Shown here: positions 9,800-18,562 of the stretch, piece by piece
How positions within the stretch are numbered: the stretch's first letter is position 1
Layout of the letters: the number at the start of each line of letters is the position of its first letter
Assembly (NCBI RefSeq): GCF_029894335.1
Contig: NZ_JARXZC010000053.1
Span: 1-37,564, forward strand
Length of the DNA: 37,564 nucleotides
DNA from: Kitasatospora sp. MAP5-34
GTDB taxonomy: Bacteria; Actinomycetota; Actinomycetes; Streptomycetales; Streptomycetaceae
Reading direction: 5' to 3'
Program-made: the position numbers and the translations under genes
The notes under the pieces: model-generated
The model's input: the letters and a program-made list of their open reading frames with translations, nothing else
Databases searched by the model: none
Told to the model about the DNA's origin: nothing

Positions 9800-12454
9800 C
9801 TACTGGTTGAGGGCGCGGGTCGCGTCCTGGACGGCGATGCTGAGGGCCTCGTCGAGGGCTTCGACGCGGCGGCCTCCGGCGTTGGCGACTGGTCCCTTGC
9901 CGCCTGTGCCGCCGCCTACGGCGCGGGCGGCGGCGGCGAGGATCTGGCTGGCTTCGGCTCCGTCGCTGAGGAGGCTGGGCGTGATGGCGGCGACGAGCAG
10001 GGCTTTGCCGTCGTGTTCGGTCCCGAGGACGACCACGGCGCGGTCGTTGCGGAGGCGGTCGGCTGCGCCGGTGGCGAGGGTGCGGAGGTCGTCCGCTCCC
10101 AGTCCCGTGACCCGTTGCGAGACGATCCGGCCGCCGGGTACCTGGCGGGAGCCCGAGGCGAGTTGCCCGGCCTGGGCCTGTAGGTCTGCCTCGCGCAGGC
10201 GGGCGAGCTCGCGCTGGGTGGTGGCCAGGGCGTCGAGGCGCTTGTGCAGGGCCTCGGGGGCGTCCTTGGGGCGGGTGTCGAGGAGGCTGGAGAGCTCTTC
10301 GAGTAGGCGGCGTTCGGTGTCGTGGTGGCGGAGGGTGCCGTGGCCGGTGAGGGCTTCGATGCGGCGGTGGTTGGAGCCGACCGAGGAGTCGCTGAGCAGG
10401 CGGAAGGCGCCGACCTGGGAGCCGTGGCCGACGTGGGTTCCGCCGCACAGTTCGCGGGAGAAGTCGCCGATGTCGACGATGCGTACCGTGTCGCCGTACT
10501 TCTCGCCGAACAGGGCGATGGCGCCGGCGGCTTCGGCTTCGACGCGGTCGGCGTGCCAGGCCCGGACGGCGGGGTCGTCGAGTACGTGGGCGTTGACGGC
10601 GGCTTCGATCTCGGCGAGTTGGTCGGGGGTGAGGGCGGAGAAGTGGGCGAAGTCGAAGCGGAGCCGGTCGGGTTCGACGAGGGATCCCTGTTGGCGGGCG
10701 TGGTCGCCGAGGGTGGCGCGGACGACGGCGTGCAGGATGTGGGTGGCCGAGTGGGAGCGCATGAGGCCCTTGCGGCGGTCGGCGTCGACGATGGCTTCGC
10801 CGCTCGTTCCGGTGCGGATTTCGCCTTCGAGCACGCGGGCGCTGTGGATGCGGAGGCCTTCCAGGCCGTAGCGGGTGTCGGTGATCCGTAGCAGGGTTCC
10901 GTCGGTGGTGCCCAGGGTGCCGGTGTCGCCGATCTGGCCGCCGGCCTCGGCGTAGAACGGGGAGCGGTCGAGGACGAGTTCGACGTCGGTGCCTGCGGAG
11001 GCGGTGGTGGTGACGGTGCCGTCGAGGATCAGGCCCAGGACGGTGACCTCGGCGGTGAGGTGGTCGTAGCCGAGGAAGTCGGTGCGGGGCAGGTGGGCGG
11101 ACAGTTCGCGGTAGGTGTCCTGCTTGCGTAGGGCTTGGGTGGTCTTGGCCTTGCCGCCGGTCTTGGCGCGCTTCTTCTGTTCGTCCAGCAGGGTGGCGAA
11201 GCGGTCTTCGTCGACTGTCAGTCCGGCGTCGTGGGCTGCCTCGACGGTCAGTTCCAGGAGGAAGCCGAAGGTGTCGGCGAGTTCGAAGGCGGTCTCGCCG
11301 GGCAGCGCGGTGGAGTGGCTCTCGCGGGTGCGGGTGATCGCGGTGTTCAGCAGCCGGGTGCCCTGGGCGAGGGTGCGTGTGAAGGACTCCTCCTCGGCGG
11401 TGACGACCTGTTCGATGAGGGCGGCTTGGTCGGAGAGTTCGGTCCAGACGTCGCTGAGGTTGGCGATCACGCTGCTGGTGGTCGGTGCGAGGACGTCCTG
11501 GTCGATGCCGAGCAGGCGGGCGTGGCGGATCGCGCGGCGCATGAGGCGGCGCAGGATGTAGCCGCGTCCGTCCTTGGCGGGCAGGACGCCGTCGGCGATG
11601 AGGAAGGCGATGGAGCGGGCGTGTTCGGTGACGACCTGGAAGGAGACCTTCTCCTCGCCGGTGCCGGGGTAGTCGCGGCTGGCGAGTTCTTGGACGGTCT
11701 TGAGGGTGGGCAGGAGCAGGTCGGTGCTGCAGACGTTTTCGACGCCCTGGAGGATCGTGGCGAGGCGGTCGAGGCCAAGGCCGGTGTCGATGCTCTGCTG
11801 GGTGAGGTCGCCGAGGATCGGGAAGTTGCCTTTCTTGTCGCCCTCGCCGCGTTGGGACTGCATGAAGACGAGGTTCCAGAGCTCCATGAAGCGCTCGCCG
11901 TCGACGGCGGGGCCGCCTTCGGGGCCGAAGGCGGGGCCTCGGTCGTAGTGGAGCTCGGAGGAGGGGCCGCAGGGGCCGGGGACGCCCATGGACCAGAAGT
12001 TGTCATCCAGGCCCAGGCGTTGAATGCGTTCGGCGGGGACGCCGATCTTGCGCCAGAGCTGTTCGGCCTCGTCGTCGTCCTGGTAGACGGTGACCCAGAG
12101 CCGGTCCTTCTCCAAGTTGTAGCCCTGGGTGAGGAGTTCCCAGGCGAAGGCGATGGCGTCGGTTTTGAAGTAGTCGCCGAAGGAGAAGTTGCCGAGCATC
12201 TCGAAGAAGGTGGCGTGCCGGTTGGTGCGGCCGACGTTGTCGATGTCGGAGGTGCGGGCGCACTTCTGGATGCTGGTGGCGCGCGGGTACTCCGGGGTGA
12301 CCTCGCCCAGGAAGTAGGGCTTGAACTGGTTCATGCCGGCATTGGTCAGCAGCAGCGTGGGGTCGGAGGGGATCAGCGGACTGGATGGGACCTCGCGGTG
12401 CCCGCGGGAGGCGAAGTAGTCCAGGAAGGTGGAGCGGATCTGCGTCGAGCGCAT
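9800..12454 (-). CDS. alaS: Alanyl-tRNA synthetase, probably a second copy
   Basis: An 884-aa full-length AlaRS that charges tRNA-Ala. The class II catalytic core is at the N-terminus (DPTLLLTNAGMNQFKPYF, NFSFGDYFK). The editing domain is intact, with HSATH at 568-572 and CGGTH at 670-674. A C-terminal domain is present (GGGTGGKGPVANAGG). All expected parts are there, so it should be active. In Streptomyces the housekeeping alaS sits near ruvX and rpsD; here the neighbours are a GNAT gene, an HNH nuclease and a biosynthetic operon. I therefore infer an accessory paralogue, perhaps for resistance or for supplying alanyl-tRNA. The upstream gap of 375 bp carries a palindromic operator candidate, so it has its own promoter. 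That the genome carries another alaS cannot be verified here. Confidence 0.93.
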   Translation of the reverse strand: MRSTQIRSTFLDYFASRGHREVPSSPLIPSDPTLLLTNAGMNQFKPYFLGEVTPEYPRATSIQKCARTSDIDNVGRTNRHATFFEMLGNFSFGDYFKTDAIAFAWELLTQGYNLEKDRLWVTVYQDDDEAEQLWRKIGVPAERIQRLGLDDNFWSMGVPGPCGPSSELHYDRGPAFGPEGGPAVDGERFMELWNLVFMQSQRGEGDKKGNFPILGDLTQQSIDTGLGLDRLATILQGVENVCSTDLLLPTLKTVQELASRDYPGTGEEKVSFQVVTEHARSIAFLIADGVLPAKDGRGYILRRLMRRAIRHARLLGIDQDVLAPTTSSVIANLSDVWTELSDQAALIEQVVTAEEESFTRTLAQGTRLLNTAITRTRESHSTALPGETAFELADTFGFLLELTVEAAHDAGLTVDEDRFATLLDEQKKRAKTGGKAKTTQALRKQDTYRELSAHLPRTDFLGYDHLTAEVTVLGLILDGTVTTTASAGTDVELVLDRSPFYAEAGGQIGDTGTLGTTDGTLLRITDTRYGLEGLRIHSARVLEGEIRTGTSGEAIVDADRRKGLMRSHSATHILHAVVRATLGDHARQQGSLVEPDRLRFDFAHFSALTPDQLAEIEAAVNAHVLDDPAVRAWHADRVEAEAAGAIALFGEKYGDTVRIVDIGDFSRELCGGTHVGHGSQVGAFRLLSDSSVGSNHRRIEALTGHGTLRHHDTERRLLEELSSLLDTRPKDAPEALHKRLDALATTQRELARLREADLQAQAGQLASGSRQVPGGRIVSQRVTGLGADDLRTLATGAADRLRNDRAVVVLGTEHDGKALLVAAITPSLLSDGAEASQILAAAARAVGGGTGGKGPVANAGGRRVEALDEALSIAVQDATRALNQ

Positions 12455-12829
12455 GGCGGTATGGCCTCACGGAAGAGTCGTGGAGGGTGGGAGGAGATCA
12501 CACGCCGAGCCGGGCCGAGAACAGGGACTGAGAAGTTCTCAGTTCTCCAGCTCGACGCAGATAGCTCGCGCCCCCACGGTGTAGACCATGACTCCAGATC
12601 CGTTGCTCACAGGCGGTACAGCCAGCACTGACAGAACGGTGTGCTGTAGCCGCACAACCAACATAGCGGGTCCCGCGTCAAGATCGCTTGAGTTCTTCGT
12701 CTTGCCGCGACATGCCCACCAGAACGAGCAGTGCGGCGGTCACGTCCATCGGGCGTGGGAGGACAACGTCGGCGCCGGACGGGGCGAGCGCGGTGGGGCG
12801 GAGAAGCCCCAGCCTGTGCTGACCAGCTG
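12455..12829 (-). promoter_or_regulatory. alaS upstream region
   Basis: A 375-bp gap with no credible gene on either strand. It must contain the alaS promoter. Visible structures are the 17-bp palindrome at 12527-12543 and an imperfect inverted repeat at about 12615-12650 (TACAGCcAGCAC against GTGTGCTGTA). No T-box (specifier stem, antiterminator) features were recognised. Confidence 0.4.
12527..12543. promoter_or_regulatory. Palindromic operator candidate upstream of alaS
   Basis: ACTGAGAAGTTCTCAGT is a perfect palindrome: 8-bp arms around one central base. It lies 73-89 bp upstream of the alaS start codon, in the likely 5' leader or promoter. The form fits a dimeric repressor site. No regulator in this window can be assigned to it. 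Confidence 0.45.
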
Positions 12830-13762
12830 TCACCCAGTCAGCACAGGGTGCCCTGCTGGCGTACGGGGTGCACCGCGGAAGACCTGTCGGGCATGCCACT
12901 CGCGATGCCGACCGGCGACGGGTGGAAGGTCCACCTGCGGACCGAGGACCGGCCGCCCGGCTAGCGCGAGCACGTGCTGCTTGCTCGCCTCGCTGCGACC
13001 GACGAAACGCTGCGAGACAAGAATGCGATGGCCATCGCCCAGGCCCAGGACGCCCTTGTCGAAGAGCTTGTGGTGCAACGAGCACAGGCACAGGCCGTTG
13101 TCGACCTCGTCCGGACCGTCGTATGACCACCAGCGCACATGCGCGGCCTCCAGGCCGACTGTGCTCGCGCCGAGCATGCCGTCGTAGCCGCAGAAGGCGC
13201 ACTGGAACTCGTAGGCCGTAAGGACGAGTTCACGCATTCGTCGATCCCGCTGCCGTCGCGCAGCGGTCTCCGCGCCACCCGGCAGGCCGGCCACGGGTCC
13301 GGTCTCGGCCAGCTCAAGGTCGAGCCCGACGGCCTCGCACAGATCGCTGTGCAGTGACGGCGGGAAATGGATGTCCAGCAGCACTCTGGCCAGCCGCCCC
13401 AGTAGTGAAGGCTCCCTGGCGAGCGCTGTTCGCAATTCTGGAACGAGCCTGCCGGTGGCGCCGCTGGAACGGAGAGTCCGGACCCCACTCCCCGGGCTTC
13501 CCTGCCCACGATCGGTCCTGACCTCCCACACGCCGTCACTGACCAGATGGTGGAAGGGGTACGCGGGGGTCGTCGGGTTCGGTGGCCCGTACTCGACCAG
13601 CAGCCGCTTCAGCTCCTCCTCGACCGCGCTGTAGCGCAGTTCACCATCAGCATCCTGCTGGAAGCTGCCGAGCGCGTACAACAGCAACAACGGCTTGTGC
13701 GGCGCGCGGACCTCGTTGTTCGTCCACTGCCGCAGATTCGCAACCCGATCGAGCCAGTCCAT
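12830..13762 (-). CDS. HNH restriction endonuclease with sulfur-binding domain (ScoMcrA-like)
   Basis: A 310-aa type IV restriction enzyme candidate. The N-terminal half resembles the sulfur-binding domain of ScoMcrA/SprMcrA, which recognises phosphorothioate-modified DNA (APHKPLLLLYALG at 20-32, TTPAYPFHHLVSDG at 64-77). The C-terminal half is an HNH domain with a CxxC knuckle (C188, C191), then H208, N222, H230 and H231 (GLEAAHVRWWSYDG, DNGLCLCSLHHKLFD). The catalytic set looks complete. I start it at ATG 13762 because family members begin with this MDWLDRV-type helix; GTG 13786 and TTG 13795 are in-frame alternatives, and GTG 13786 has GGGAG nearby. By family knowledge it cleaves foreign phosphorothioated DNA and is incompatible with a dnd system in the same cell; no dnd genes are seen here. 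Confidence 0.85.
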   Translation of the reverse strand: MDWLDRVANLRQWTNNEVRAPHKPLLLLYALGSFQQDADGELRYSAVEEELKRLLVEYGPPNPTTPAYPFHHLVSDGVWEVRTDRGQGSPGSGVRTLRSSGATGRLVPELRTALAREPSLLGRLARVLLDIHFPPSLHSDLCEAVGLDLELAETGPVAGLPGGAETAARRQRDRRMRELVLTAYEFQCAFCGYDGMLGASTVGLEAAHVRWWSYDGPDEVDNGLCLCSLHHKLFDKGVLGLGDGHRILVSQRFVGRSEASKQHVLALAGRPVLGPQVDLPPVAGRHREWHARQVFRGAPRTPAGHPVLTG

Positions 13763-13817
13763 GGCCGCCAGCGTAGTTCGTGGCACCGACGTCAACTCCC
13801 TGGTGGCGCTTGACGTC

Positions 13818-14090
13818 TAAGCCTAGGTAGGGGTACGTACCAGCGAGATAGTCGCCGATCTTGTGGCGCATACTGGGGTGGATGTCGTACTGGTCGATGT
13901 CCGCGGGCTGGATCCAGCAGACGCCGTCGGCATCGTCGTTGATCGTGAGCTCGCCGCCGACGGGACCCGATGTAGGTGCTCTCGTGCTGCCGACGGATCC
14001 CCGGTCGGTGGAGGCGACGATGTGGTGGGGGTTGGTGTAAACCCGAGGAAGTCGGTGGTCTCGGCGATGATGCCGGTTTCCTCCGACGGT
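13818..14090 (-). pseudogene. Frameshifted, 5'-truncated Nudix hydrolase remnant
   Basis: Translated on the minus strand, the region reads as the C-terminal half of an actinobacterial Nudix hydrolase, but in shifting frames. EETGIIAETTDFLGF is in one frame; VYTNPHHIVAS continues in the next frame directly; a short ESTYIGS piece is in a third frame; then GPVGGELTINDDADG and IDQYDIHPSMRHKIGDYLAG return to the second. The N-terminus with most of the Nudix box is missing. At least two or three small indels are needed to explain this. It is a decayed gene just upstream of the HNH nuclease on the same strand. Confidence 0.75.
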
Positions 14091-14182
14091 GGCGCAAGGC
14101 GAAGTCCACCGACTACGGGGCAGCGCCAATTTCGGACAGCCCTCGGGAGGCGTCTGGGGATCGCAGCGCCTTCAGTCTTCGA

Positions 14183-14219
14183 ACGTGGTGGTGGGGCCAA
14201 CTCAGCCCCACCACCACGT
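14183..14219 (-). terminator. Terminator of the tyrS operon
   Basis: A perfect 15-bp stem (ACGTGGTGGTGGGGC at 14183-14197 with GCCCCACCACCACGT at 14205-14219) and a 7-nt loop. It begins 4 bp beyond the tyrS stop codon and closes the long minus-strand operon. Confidence 0.85.
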
Positions 14220-14223
14220 CGGG

Positions 14224-15630
14224 TCATTTGTCGATGCGGGCGATCTTTCGGCCTGCCTTGAGGTAGAAGGTCGCTTCCCCGGCGATGTCGGCCGCGCTGA
14301 CGAGGGCGGACAGCGGCTGCTGGGTGGCGTCCTGGTCGAGCTGGGTGGTGTGCTGTTCGCCGTCCGCCGTTTCGGCGATGAGGCGGAGGCCGTTCTGGGC
14401 GGCGACGCGGCGGGCGGCGGAGTTGCTGGGGGCGAAGCCCAGGACCTGGGTGAGCAGGGTGACCAGGGGGGTCTCGGCGTGCTCCTTGAGGGAGATGGCC
14501 GGGAGGTTCTGGGCTTCGCCGAAAGTCCGCTTGGAGAAGCGGGCGGTGAACTCGGCGCGGGCGGCCTCCGCGGCCTCCAGGCCATGGAGGGTGGCGGTGA
14601 CCTCGCCGGCGAGGATGCGCTTGACGGCCATGGGGTGCGCGGTGCCGTCAGCCACGCGCGCGGTGACGGTGGCGATCTCCTCGTCGGTCCACTCGGTGAG
14701 CTGCCTGAGGTAGGGCTCGACGAGGTGGTCGGGGATGGACATCAGGCGGCCGAAGATCTCGTCCGCGGAGGAGGAGAGTCCGACGTAGTTGCCCTTGGAC
14801 TTGCTCATCTTGGAGCCGTTGCCGTCAGTGCCCTCGATGAGCGGGGTGGTGATGATGACCTCAGGGGCCTGCTCACGGATCTCCATGACCTTCCGGCACA
14901 TCTGGAGGTTCAGGAGCTGGTCCACGCCGCCGAGTTCGACGTCCGCGGTGATGGCCACGGAGTCGAGGGCCATGACGACGGAGTACACGAACTCGGCGAC
15001 CGACAGGCCGTCGCCGGAGGCGAGGCGGCTGCGGAAGTCCTCGCGCTGGAGGGTCATCGAGACCGGGACACGGGCCAGGATGCTCACCAGTTCGGGGAGG
15101 CTGACCTTGTTCAGCCACTCACCGTTGAAGCGGAGGTCGGCGCGCTCGAAGTCGATGAACGGGGTGACCTGCTGCTGGTAGCCGCTGAGGTTGTGGGCGA
15201 TGTCGGCGTCGGTGAGCTCCGGGCGCTCGGAGGAGCGGCCGGAGGGGTCGCCGATCTTGGCGGTGACGTCGCCGATGATGAAGACGACGTGGTGGCCCAT
15301 GCGCTGGAACCGGGACGCGATGATGATCGGCACCGAGTGGCCCAGGTGGACGTCCGGGGACGTCGGGTCGATGCCGTACTTGACCACGAACGGCCGGCCC
15401 TCTGTCTGGGCGGTGGTGATCTTCTCCGCTAGCGCGCTCGCGGAGGGGATGACGTTGATCGCGCGGCCTTCGACCAGCGCGGCCTGTTCGGCCGGGGAGA
15501 GGTCGGTCAGGTCCAGCGAGCGCCGACGATAGGTCTCTTCCAAGAGCCGGGCGACCGTATAGTCCGCGGCCAGGTCCGATCCCTTGAGGATCTCCATGGC
15601 GCGGACTACGGACTCGCTGAGACGGCTCAT
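14224..15630 (-). CDS. tyrS: Tyrosyl-tRNA synthetase, KMSKS (TyrZ-like) type
   Basis: A 468-aa class I synthetase that charges tRNA-Tyr. HLGH is at 95-98 and KMSKS at 274-278, with GDVTAKIGDPSGRS and the tyrosine-site stretch VELGGVDQLLNLQ. A C-terminal S4-like RNA-binding segment has KAGRKIARI near the end. The start is ATG 15630 with AGGAG about 12 nt upstream; the frame is open further upstream but codes nothing family-like. The KMSKS form differs from the KFGKT-type TyrRS I know as the Streptomyces housekeeping enzyme, so this is probably a divergent second TyrRS. It lies 100 bp downstream of the glycosyltransferase of the biosynthetic operon and before a terminator. Self-resistance to a TyrRS inhibitor, or supply of Tyr-tRNA to the pathway, are the two plausible roles. 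Confidence 0.92.
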   Translation of the reverse strand: MSRLSESVVRAMEILKGSDLAADYTVARLLEETYRRRSLDLTDLSPAEQAALVEGRAINVIPSASALAEKITTAQTEGRPFVVKYGIDPTSPDVHLGHSVPIIIASRFQRMGHHVVFIIGDVTAKIGDPSGRSSERPELTDADIAHNLSGYQQQVTPFIDFERADLRFNGEWLNKVSLPELVSILARVPVSMTLQREDFRSRLASGDGLSVAEFVYSVVMALDSVAITADVELGGVDQLLNLQMCRKVMEIREQAPEVIITTPLIEGTDGNGSKMSKSKGNYVGLSSSADEIFGRLMSIPDHLVEPYLRQLTEWTDEEIATVTARVADGTAHPMAVKRILAGEVTATLHGLEAAEAARAEFTARFSKRTFGEAQNLPAISLKEHAETPLVTLLTQVLGFAPSNSAARRVAAQNGLRLIAETADGEQHTTQLDQDATQQPLSALVSAADIAGEATFYLKAGRKIARIDK

Positions 15631-15730
15631 GGCGTCGTTACGCTCCTGGGTCTGTCGGCTGGTGTGACCAGCAGGTATGGGGGAAGCACGCGATTTTAGC
15701 ATCGGGGTATACCTCGCCGCATTTAGCTGA

Positions 15731-16687
15731 TCACGTTGCGCTTCGGTTGAGCAGCGGAGGAATCGTCGAGGCCGGGACGGTGGCCAGGGTCGGCGGCGGT
15801 GGGGCGAGCGGGCGGTCGCGGGCAACGCTGGCGAGGCTGCGGAGCCATGCGCTGAACGGGGCGTGGCCGCGGCGGGAGTGGTAAAGCATCGCGGTGAGGG
15901 GGCGAACGGCGTGGAGGCGGTGGCCTTGCTGGAGGTGGGCTTCCACTCGGTGGCCGGCGGAGCGGGCGCGGTAGCGGTGGGCGATCCGGCGCAGGGTGGT
16001 AGCGGTGGCCCAGGTGGGTGGGGCGACCGCGAGGGCAATGAGACGGTGGGCGAGGTCCGCGCAGACGTCGGCACGGTAGTGCTGGGAGGCGCCGTTGAAG
16101 GTTCGGTCGGTCATGCTCGCCGGGTGGAGCCGGTAGTTCACGAGGGGCTCGGTCAGGGTGTGGCCGTGGCCGGCGTCGCGCAGCGCGTGGAAGTGGATCT
16201 CGTTGGTGACGGGAAGAAGGGTGCGGGCTGCGTCGCGGCGGACGAGGAGGGTGCTGGTGTTGCCGCCGGGGTGGGGCTCGGGCAGCAGCGGGAGGCCGTC
16301 GACGCCGACGACGGTCTCCCAGTGGTCGATCAGGAGGCGGCCGGGGGTGATGGCGGCGGCGCAGGTGCGGAGTTTGGCGGGGTGGAACCAGTCGTCGGCG
16401 TCGAGGGGTGCGACCCAGTCGCCCTCGGCGAGGATCACGGCGTCGGTGAGGGTGTGGGCGAACCCTCGCTGGGGGCGGCGCACGACGCGGACGTGGTCCT
16501 GGTGGCGGCGGCAGACCTCGGGGGTGTCGTCGGTGGAGCCGTCGTCGATGACGAGGATCTCGTGGAGCGTGTAGTGGCCGGGCTCCTGCTCCAGGCAACT
16601 GGTGATGGCCCGGTCGAGGTAGCGGCCGTAGTTGTGGCAGAGGATCACGCAGGAGATCCGGGGCAGCGGCGACGGGGTGTTCGTCAT
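15731..16687 (-). CDS. Family 2 glycosyltransferase
   Basis: A 318-aa GT-A-fold glycosyltransferase. ISCVILCHNYGRYLDRAI is the nucleotide-sugar entry strand, VIDDGSTDDT follows, and the metal-binding DxD is in LDADDWF. The C-terminal ~100 residues are helical and Arg-rich. No membrane anchor is visible, so it is probably cytosolic. Its ATG overlaps the stop of the upstream GT4-like gene by 4 bases (ATGA), which sets the start firmly. It likely adds a sugar to the operon's product or to a carrier; donor and acceptor are unknown. Confidence 0.88.
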   Translation of the reverse strand: MTNTPSPLPRISCVILCHNYGRYLDRAITSCLEQEPGHYTLHEILVIDDGSTDDTPEVCRRHQDHVRVVRRPQRGFAHTLTDAVILAEGDWVAPLDADDWFHPAKLRTCAAAITPGRLLIDHWETVVGVDGLPLLPEPHPGGNTSTLLVRRDAARTLLPVTNEIHFHALRDAGHGHTLTEPLVNYRLHPASMTDRTFNGASQHYRADVCADLAHRLIALAVAPPTWATATTLRRIAHRYRARSAGHRVEAHLQQGHRLHAVRPLTAMLYHSRRGHAPFSAWLRSLASVARDRPLAPPPPTLATVPASTIPPLLNRSAT

Positions 16688-17820
16688 CGGTGGCCGCCTT
16701 CGTAGAGCGCGAGGTGGGAGGCGAGGACGTCCTTGTGCTCCTGGGCGCGGTGGTCGAGGAAGGCGTGGTCGAGGCGGCGCGGGGTGGCGGCCGTGCGCGC
16801 GGCCGCGGATTCCAAGGCGGTCAGGAAGCGTTCGCCGAAGAGGTTGGGGTGCCCGGTGGTCCAGTCGAACCATTCGGGTTCGGGGACGGCCTGGCCGTGC
16901 TGCTGGTGGAGGCGGTGTTGTTCGGGGAGATGGCCGACGCGGGCGCAGACCGGGATGAGGCCGAGGTCGAAGGCGAGTTCCAGTTGGCCGGAGTGGGTGC
17001 CCCAGAGGTAGGGGAGCAGCAGGAGGTCGCTGGCGAGCGCGGCGTCCAGCACGTCGGCGTCGGTGGGGTACGGGCGCATCGTGATCCGGATGCGGGGGTC
17101 GTGGCGGGCGGTGTCCAGGAGCGCTAGCAGGGGGTTGGGGGTGGTTCGGGTGAAGTCGGCGGGGCTGGCGGCGCGCAGGAGGAGATGCAGGGTGTGGGCG
17201 GGGTCGCTGGTGGCGAGCGACCAGTTGACGACGGGTGAGATCTGGTCGCGGTTGGCGCGGGTGGCCCCGTACAGGAGGGTGCGGACGCCGGCGCCGGGGA
17301 GACGATCGCGGTGGCGGAGGGTGTCGGGCGGTACGACGTAGCCGTGCGGGATGACGGTGGCGGGAGGCTCGGTGCCCAGGAGGGCGGCGAGGTCAGCGCG
17401 GGAGCCTTCGGTGAGGCAGATCCAGGGGACGTCGGCGGCGAGGAGCAGGTGCAGGCGGGCGAGGAAGGCGTCGGCTCCGGCGCTGTCGCCGCTGAGCATG
17501 GGGCGGGTGTCGTGGGCGGTGAAGACCACGCGGACGCCGGCGGTGGCGCAGGCGTCGAGGAGGCGCTCCAGGACGGCGGGGGTTTCGAGGTCGATGTGGT
17601 GGAGGTGGAGGACGTCGAGCCAGTCCAACGGGGTGTGGTCGAGGATCCAGGAGGCGGTGACGGCGGCGGGGACGACGAGGCCGGGGCGGATCTCGGTGGG
17701 CTCGGGGCCGGTGTTCAGGGTGTGGATGCCGGGGCCGTGGAGCTTGCGGGCGTAGGGGGTTCGGGCGGGCAGGTGGACGACCCGAAGGCCGGAGGCAGAG
17801 GGCGTGGTGGTGGCGGTCAT
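16684..17820 (-). CDS. GT-B (family 4-like) glycosyltransferase
   Basis: A 378-aa GT-B-type glycosyltransferase. N-terminal Rossmann features are DWLDVLHLHHID and VRVVFTAHDTRP; the linker has ICLTEGSRADLAALL and TVIPHGYV. The C-terminal donor domain has LLYGATRANRDQ and LLLLPYLWGTHSGQLELAFDLG, where the usual E-x7-E retaining motif is replaced by a SGQLELAFDLG form. Both ends are 4-base ATGA overlaps with neighbours, so co-translation is likely. The sugar donor cannot be told from sequence. Confidence 0.85.
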   Translation of the reverse strand: MTATTTPSASGLRVVHLPARTPYARKLHGPGIHTLNTGPEPTEIRPGLVVPAAVTASWILDHTPLDWLDVLHLHHIDLETPAVLERLLDACATAGVRVVFTAHDTRPMLSGDSAGADAFLARLHLLLAADVPWICLTEGSRADLAALLGTEPPATVIPHGYVVPPDTLRHRDRLPGAGVRTLLYGATRANRDQISPVVNWSLATSDPAHTLHLLLRAASPADFTRTTPNPLLALLDTARHDPRIRITMRPYPTDADVLDAALASDLLLLPYLWGTHSGQLELAFDLGLIPVCARVGHLPEQHRLHQQHGQAVPEPEWFDWTTGHPNLFGERFLTALESAAARTAATPRRLDHAFLDHRAQEHKDVLASHLALYEGGHR

Positions 17821-18542
17821 CGGCGGACCTCGGGCAGGCCGACGGTGACGAGCTGGGTGGACATGCCGTGGGAGGCGTCGTCGCTTCGGGTGATGCCGGC
17901 GTAGTGGATCTCGAAGCCGCGGGCGCGCAGGAGGGCCTGGAACTCGTCGCCGGCCCATTCGCGGACGTGGCTGGGGTTGCGGGGCGGCCCGGGGGCGTCG
18001 TAGCCGCTGCGGAACTCGCGGGCGGGGGTGGAGAACACGGCGGCGGAGCAGCCGTCGGACAGGAGGTTGCGGGTGAGCGTGAGGAGCGGGAGCGGGTCGA
18101 GGAGGTGTTCGATGACGTCGGAGCAGACGACGAGGGAGCCTCGCAGGAGATCGGGGCCGAGGGGAAGGTGTTCGGTCTTCTCCAGGTTGGCGTCGATCCA
18201 CTGGCCGAAGGGGTGGTTGTCACGGCTCCAGGCGAGGTTGTCGCCGAAGTCGACGCCGATGTAGGTCCAGTTGGGGCGTTCGGCGGCGAGGGCGGCGAGT
18301 TTGCCGGCGCGGCCACAGCCGAGGTCGATGAGGGTGTCGAGACCGTAGTGCTCAGCGAGGGTGGCGGCGTACGGGTAGACGTCGGGCTGCCAGGTGACGT
18401 CGTCGTCGGCGGTGTCGGTGAAGTACTCCACGGTGGTCCGGTGGCGGTAGCCGGCCCGGATGTGGTGGGTGGTGGCGTCGCCGAGGGGCTGACGGGAGAG
18501 GACTGGGTACGGCGCCGGGGACAGCGCAGGAGTGGTGGACAC
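17817..18542 (-). CDS. Class I SAM-dependent methyltransferase
   Basis: A 241-aa small-molecule methyltransferase. SAM motif I is LIDLGCGRAGKL at about residue 71-82. Motif II/III regions include WTYIGVDFG and LVVCSDVIEHLLDPLPLL, as in UbiE/COQ5-like enzymes. The GTG start at 18542 has AAGGAG 6 bases upstream. It follows the TrpRS-like gene by 20 bp and overlaps the next glycosyltransferase by ATGA. Substrate unknown; a tailoring role in the operon's pathway is inferred. Confidence 0.87.
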   Translation of the reverse strand: MSTTPALSPAPYPVLSRQPLGDATTHHIRAGYRHRTTVEYFTDTADDDVTWQPDVYPYAATLAEHYGLDTLIDLGCGRAGKLAALAAERPNWTYIGVDFGDNLAWSRDNHPFGQWIDANLEKTEHLPLGPDLLRGSLVVCSDVIEHLLDPLPLLTLTRNLLSDGCSAAVFSTPAREFRSGYDAPGPPRNPSHVREWAGDEFQALLRARGFEIHYAGITRSDDASHGMSTQLVTVGLPEVRR

Positions 18543-18562
18543 GGTGGACTCCTTCGGTTGCG

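Noticed and set aside
9375..12631. Long plus-strand frames opposite alaS (up to 498 codons)
   Set aside because: They are antisense shadows of a high-GC coding strand: Arg- or Gly/Val-rich, with no domains and no ribosome binding sites.
12455..12829. T-box riboswitch ahead of alaS
   Set aside because: No specifier stem, T-box consensus or antiterminator was found; only a palindrome and an imperfect inverted repeat.
12588..13187. 199-codon plus-strand frame over the alaS upstream region and HNH gene
   Set aside because: Low-complexity, Arg/Cys-rich, overlaps the well-supported HNH gene on the other strand.
14089..15432. 447-codon plus-strand frame opposite tyrS
   Set aside because: Gly/Val/Glu-rich shadow of the tyrS gene in the complementary frame.
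15631..15730. Separate promoter for tyrS
   Set aside because: A TAAAAT-like hexamer is present in the 100-bp gap but no matching -35 at the right distance, so I kept tyrS as possibly co-transcribed and did not annotate a promoter.
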